A stretch of DNA of 64,000 bases from Ectopseudomonas khazarica (GTDB lineage: Bacteria > Pseudomonadota > Gammaproteobacteria > Pseudomonadales > Pseudomonadaceae), in NCBI RefSeq assembly GCF_004521985.1, contig NZ_SBHZ01000022.1, forward strand, positions 1-64,000, in the 5' to 3' direction. Under the pieces are notes generated by a model, which made no database searches, had not been told where the DNA came from, and was given only the letters and a program-made list of their open reading frames with translations. Numbering within the stretch: the stretch's first letter is position 1; the number at the start of each line of letters is the position of its first letter. Of this stretch, positions 60,934-64,000 are shown one piece after another. The position numbers were made by a program, and so were the translations under genes.

Positions 60934-61872
60934 ATGTTGTCCGCTGCCAAGGGGATGCTTGGAAAGCTTCCTGTCCTCAGCCCATGGAAATGGGCGCTGT
61001 TGCTGGCCTTGCTGCTGGCGACCTATTCCCTGCGTCTGCTGCATCTCGATGAGCGGCTGTACTTCTGGATCAAGACCTCCTGGCATGAGGATGCCTGGGA
61101 GCATCGCAGCCTGTGGTTGCCCGAATACCGGGTGGCGATCGACGCCAAGCCGGTCGCCGGTGTCGGCAACAACTTCTCCGGGCTCAGCTTCGATGATGAT
61201 CGCCAGCAGATCTGGGCGGTGGTCAACAACCCGGAGCAACTGCTGCGGCTGTCGCCTGAAGGCGAGCTGATCGCACGCTACCCGCTCGAAGGTTTCGAGG
61301 ATGTCGAGGGCGTGACCTACCTGGGCGACGACCTCTTGCTGCTGGCCGAGGAGCGCAAGCACGCGCTGGTCGCCGTCGCCGTTCCAACGCAACCTGGAGG
61401 CGCGATTCGCCGCACGCAGCATCGGGCGCTGACGCTGAGCATCGACCAGGGAGGAAACCAGGGCTTCGAGGGCCTTGGCTACGACCGCGCCGGCGATCGC
61501 CTGTTCGTGGTCAAGGAGCATTCGCCACGCAAGCTCTACGAGGTCAGGGGGCTCAAGAGCAGCCTGCAGGGCCGCTTCAACCTGGAAGTGATCGACCGCC
61601 AGGCCTGGATCGACCAGAAGATCTTCGCCAGCGACCTGTCGTCGGTGCATTTCGACGAGCGCACCGGTCACCTGGTGTTGCTGAGCGACGAGTCGAAGCT
61701 GCTGATCGAACTCGGCCAGGATGGCCGGCTGATCAGCTTCCGTTCGCTGCTGCGAGGCTTTGCCGGCCTGCACAGCAGCGTGCCGCAGGCCGAGGGCGTG
61801 ACGTTCGATGGCCAGGGCAATCTCTACCTGGCCAGCGAACCCAATCTGTTCTATCGCCTGCAGCGCCGCTGA
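60934..61872 (+). CDS. SdiA-regulated domain protein, membrane-anchored
   Basis: A protein of about 312 residues with an N-terminal membrane helix (KWALLLALLLATYSLRLLHL) and an SdiA-regulated beta-propeller-like domain (NNFSGLSFDDDRQQIWAVVNNPEQLLRLSPEGELIARYPLEGFEDVEGVTYLGDDLLLLAEE ... GFEGLGYDRAGDRLFVVKEHSPRKLYEV ... AEGVTFDGQGNLYLASEPNLFYRLQRR). The start is uncertain: ATG at 60934 or 60955. The propeller should face the periplasm. Function is not known, and no SdiA-type regulator is nearby. A 290-bp gap to the divergent cyclase gene holds no other gene. Confidence 0.8.
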   Translation: MLSAAKGMLGKLPVLSPWKWALLLALLLATYSLRLLHLDERLYFWIKTSWHEDAWEHRSLWLPEYRVAIDAKPVAGVGNNFSGLSFDDDRQQIWAVVNNPEQLLRLSPEGELIARYPLEGFEDVEGVTYLGDDLLLLAEERKHALVAVAVPTQPGGAIRRTQHRALTLSIDQGGNQGFEGLGYDRAGDRLFVVKEHSPRKLYEVRGLKSSLQGRFNLEVIDRQAWIDQKIFASDLSSVHFDERTGHLVLLSDESKLLIELGQDGRLISFRSLLRGFAGLHSSVPQAEGVTFDGQGNLYLASEPNLFYRLQRR

Positions 61873-61873
61873 C

Positions 61874-62323
61874 TCAGCCGCGGCGGATCATCCAGATACC
61901 GGCGACGATCAGCAGCAGGCCTGCCACCTTGCCGAAGGTGATCGGCGACTCGCGAAACCCAGCCCAGCCGAAATGGTCGAGGGTGATGGCCATGGCCAAC
62001 TGGCCGGCGATCACCAGCACCATGAACAGCAGGGCGCCGACGCGGGGGCCGGCGAAGGCGGCGGTGGCGATGAAGAAGGCGCCGAGCAGGCCGCCACTCC
62101 AGTGCCACCAGGTCAGCTCCTTGAGCAGGCCCAGGCCGGGCAGCTCGCGCTGGCTCAGGGTCATCAGCAGCAGCGCCAGGGTGCCGACGGCGAAGGAGAT
62201 CAGCGCGGCGGCGAATACGCTGGACAGATGGCGGGCGAGCTGGCCGTTGATGCCGGCCTGCAGCGGCAGCACGGCGCCGGCCAGAAAGGGCAGGGCGAGC
62301 AGCCATCCGCTGACTTGATTCAT
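61874..62323 (-). CDS. DMT-superfamily YdcZ (DUF606) membrane protein
   Basis: A 149-residue inner-membrane protein with five hydrophobic segments. Typical YdcZ blocks: PFLAGAVLPLQAGINGQLARHLSSVFAAALISFAVGTLALLL, HWSGGLLGAFFIATAAFAGPRVGALLFMVLVIAGQLAMAITLDHFGWAGF and GKVAGLLLIVAGIWMI. These small proteins may transport a metabolite as dimers. The ATG at 62323 has GGAG before it. It converges with the SdiA-regulated-domain gene, one base separating the stops. Confidence 0.88.
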   Translation of the reverse strand: MNQVSGWLLALPFLAGAVLPLQAGINGQLARHLSSVFAAALISFAVGTLALLLMTLSQRELPGLGLLKELTWWHWSGGLLGAFFIATAAFAGPRVGALLFMVLVIAGQLAMAITLDHFGWAGFRESPITFGKVAGLLLIVAGIWMIRRG

Positions 62324-62438
62324 GGGAGCACTCCAGAGGCAGGGAAAGGGCGCCATTATGACGCGCCGGCGCACCCGCGCCGCTATCCGACGAGGCGCCT
62401 GGCGAAGCCGGAGGCTTCGGCTAGGCTTGAATGCGATG

Positions 62439-62459
62439 CGCCCGGCAACGCACCGGGCG
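62439..62459. other. Hairpin in the fdnG leader
   Basis: CGCCCGG, a seven-base loop and CCGGGCG lie about 25 bp before the fdnG start. A neighbouring weak stem (AGCCG/CGGCT, 62406-62422) precedes it. They could be leader structures or remains of a repeat; no clear FNR/ANR box was seen. Confidence 0.3.
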
Positions 62460-62483
62460 TCAGCCTGATTCGGAGAACCCACG

Positions 62484-64000
62484 ATGGACATGAACCGTCG
62501 ACAGTTCTTCAAGGTCTGCGGTGTAGGCCTTGGAGCATCGAGCCTGGCGGCTCTGGGGGTCGCGCCCCCGGATGCCTTCGCCGACCAGGTGCGACATTTC
62601 AAACTGACCAGTACCACCGAAACGCGCAACACCTGCCCTTACTGCTCGGTCGGCTGCGGCCTGATCATGTACAGCCAGGGCGATGCGGCGAAGAACGTGG
62701 CGCAGAACATCATCCATATCGAAGGGGACGCCGACCATCCGGTCAACCGCGGCACCCTCTGCCCGAAAGGCGCAGGCCTGCTGGACTTCGTCCACAGCCC
62801 CAATCGCCTCAAGTACCCGCAAGTGCGCGAAGCCGGCTCCAGCGAGTGGAAGCGCATCGACTGGGACCAGGCGCTGGACCGCATCGCCCGGCACATGAAG
62901 GCCGACCGCGACGCCAATTTCATCGAGAAGAACGAGCAGGGGCAGACGGTCAACCGCTGGCTCAGCACGGGCTTCCTGGCCGCCTCTGCGTCGAGCAACG
63001 AGGCCGGCTACATCACCCACAAGGTGGTGCGTTCACTCGGCATACTGGGGTTCGATAACCAGGCACGTGTCTGACACGGCCCGACGGTGGCAAGTCTTGC
63101 CCCGACGTTTGGCCGCGGCGCCATGACCAACCACTGGGTCGACATCAAGAATGCCGATCTGGTCCTGATCATGGGCGGCAATGCCGCCGAGGCTCACCCC
63201 TGCGGGTTCAAGTGGGTGACCGAAGCCAAGGCGCACAACCAGGCCAAGCTGGTGGTGGTCGATCCGCGCTTCACCCGTTCGGCCTCGGTGGCCGACCTGT
63301 ACGCGCCCATCCGCACCGGTACCGATATCGCCTTCCTCGGCGGGTTGATCAACTACCTGCTGGAGAACGACAAGATCCAGCACGAGTACGTGCGCAACTA
63401 CACCGACGTCAGCTTTGTGGTGCGCGAGGAGTTCGCCTTCGAAGATGGCATGTTCAGTGGCTACGACGCCGAGAAGCGGCGCTACGACAAGGCCAGCTGG
63501 GGCTACGAGATCGGTGAGGACGGCTATGCCGTGGTCGACCCGACCCTTAGCCACCCGCGCTGCGTGTTCAACCTGCTGAAGAAGCACTACAGCCGTTACA
63601 CCCAGGACCTGGTCAGCAGCATCTGCGGCACACCCAAGGCGCAGATGCTGCAGGTGTGGGAGACCATCGCCGAGTGCTCGGCGCCGGGCAAGGTCATGAC
63701 CATCATGTACGCCCTGGGCTGGACGCAGCACTCGGTGGGCTCGCAGATGATCCGCACCGGCGCCATGCTGCAGTTGCTGCTGGGCAACATCGGCATGCCC
63801 GGCGGTGGCATGAACGCCCTGCGCGGCCACTCCAACATCCAGGGGCTGACCGACCTGGGCCTGCTCTCCAACCTTCTGCCGGGCTACCTCAACCTGCCTG
63901 GCGATGCCGAGCAGGACTATGCCGCCTACATCGCCAAGCGCGCGCCGAAGCCGCTGCGGCCGGGGCAGCTGTCCTACTGGCAGAACTACGAGAAGTTCCA
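62484..64000 (+). CDS. fdnG: Formate dehydrogenase-N/O alpha subunit with selenocysteine, partial
   Basis: The N-terminal 505 residues of the molybdopterin formate dehydrogenase catalytic subunit, which oxidises formate at the periplasmic face. A twin-arginine signal (MNRRQFFKVCGVGLGASSLAALG) leads into the 4Fe-4S site TCPYCSVGCGLIMY...TLCPKG. The UGA at 63072-63074 (codon 197) is in frame, at the place of Sec196 in E. coli FdnG, in the context FDNQARV-Sec-HGPTVASLAPTFGRGAMTNHWVDIKNADLVLIMGGN. A SECIS-like hairpin follows. The frame is then open to the window edge. A naive gene caller would end the gene at 63074. Confidence 0.95.
63072..63111 (+). promoter_or_regulatory. SECIS-like element after the fdnG UGA
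   Basis: Directly after the UGA, CACGGCCCGACGGTGGCA leads to the loop AGTC and then TTGCCCCG. The GGTGGCA/TTGCCCC stem with an AAGTCT loop matches the bacterial SECIS layout of fdnG and fdhF, which recruits SelB with Sec-tRNA to recode UGA. Confidence 0.85.

Noticed and set aside
63072..63074. Frameshift or nonsense mutation making fdnG a pseudogene
   Set aside because: The TGA is at the known selenocysteine position, followed by a SECIS-like hairpin, and the same frame continues without disruption.

Overview
The window is a GC-rich, densely coded bacterial chromosome segment from a Pseudomonas, probably of the P. mendocina/oleovorans/alcaligenes group. This rests on gene content and order. 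The block retS-purD-purH-fis-dusB, then a DUF3426 gene, prmA, accC-accB-aroQ, dsbD, a ctpL-type chemoreceptor, gcbA, a DUF2333 gene, a Nudix gene, yciH and speA follows the order I know from P. aeruginosa. The urease genes with an MddA-type acetyltransferase between ureA and ureB are also Pseudomonas-like. I saw no tRNA, rRNA, CRISPR array or prophage.

Layout. (1) 1-5.7 kb: the edge of an unidentified gene, three orphan periplasmic binding proteins, an orphan GspF-like membrane protein, an oxaloacetate decarboxylase of the PEP mutase/isocitrate lyase superfamily, a DksA/TraR zinc-finger protein and a hemerythrin-like protein. (2) 5.7-6.4 kb: a REP-associated tyrosine transposase (RAYT) bracketed by its own REP pairs. 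(3) 6.4-20 kb: a minus-strand nitrogen cluster. In transcription order it holds allophanate hydrolase (atzF), a GntR/FCD regulator, the urea ABC transporter urtABCDE, a short-chain dehydrogenase, ureD, ureA, mddA, ureB and ureC. Its larger intergenic gaps are filled with several unrelated palindromic repeat families. (4) 20-39 kb: conserved core genes for signalling (RetS, chemoreceptor, GcbA), purine synthesis, Fis, tRNA and ribosomal protein modification, acetyl-CoA carboxylase, dehydroquinase and DsbD. (5) 39-49.5 kb: DUF2333, Nudix, YciH and SpeA, a MocR regulator divergent from a GNAT-AzoR-AhpD-like operon, a diguanylate cyclase and a MATE pump. (6) 49.5-57.4 kb: an alpha-2-macroglobulin lipoprotein and penicillin-binding protein 1C, a pair known to be linked in many bacteria, here separated by a 0.54-kb unit with terminal inverted repeats and a DUF559 gene. 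(7) 57.5-64 kb: a dCache-type chemoreceptor, a membrane diguanylate cyclase, an SdiA-regulated-domain protein, a YdcZ-family membrane protein and the start of the selenocysteine-containing formate dehydrogenase subunit fdnG, which runs off the right edge.

How the genes work together. The nitrogen cluster imports urea (Urt) and hydrolyses it (urease). AtzF would finish the alternative carboxylase/allophanate route, although no urea carboxylase gene is present here. A near-perfect 30-bp palindrome just before atzF is the best candidate operator for the adjacent GntR regulator. Three GGDEF proteins, RetS and two chemoreceptors make the window rich in motility and biofilm control. The most unusual items are the TIR-bounded DUF559 unit (54527-55065), the in-frame UGA with a SECIS-like hairpin in fdnG (63072), the atzF palindrome and the repeat-filled urt operon.
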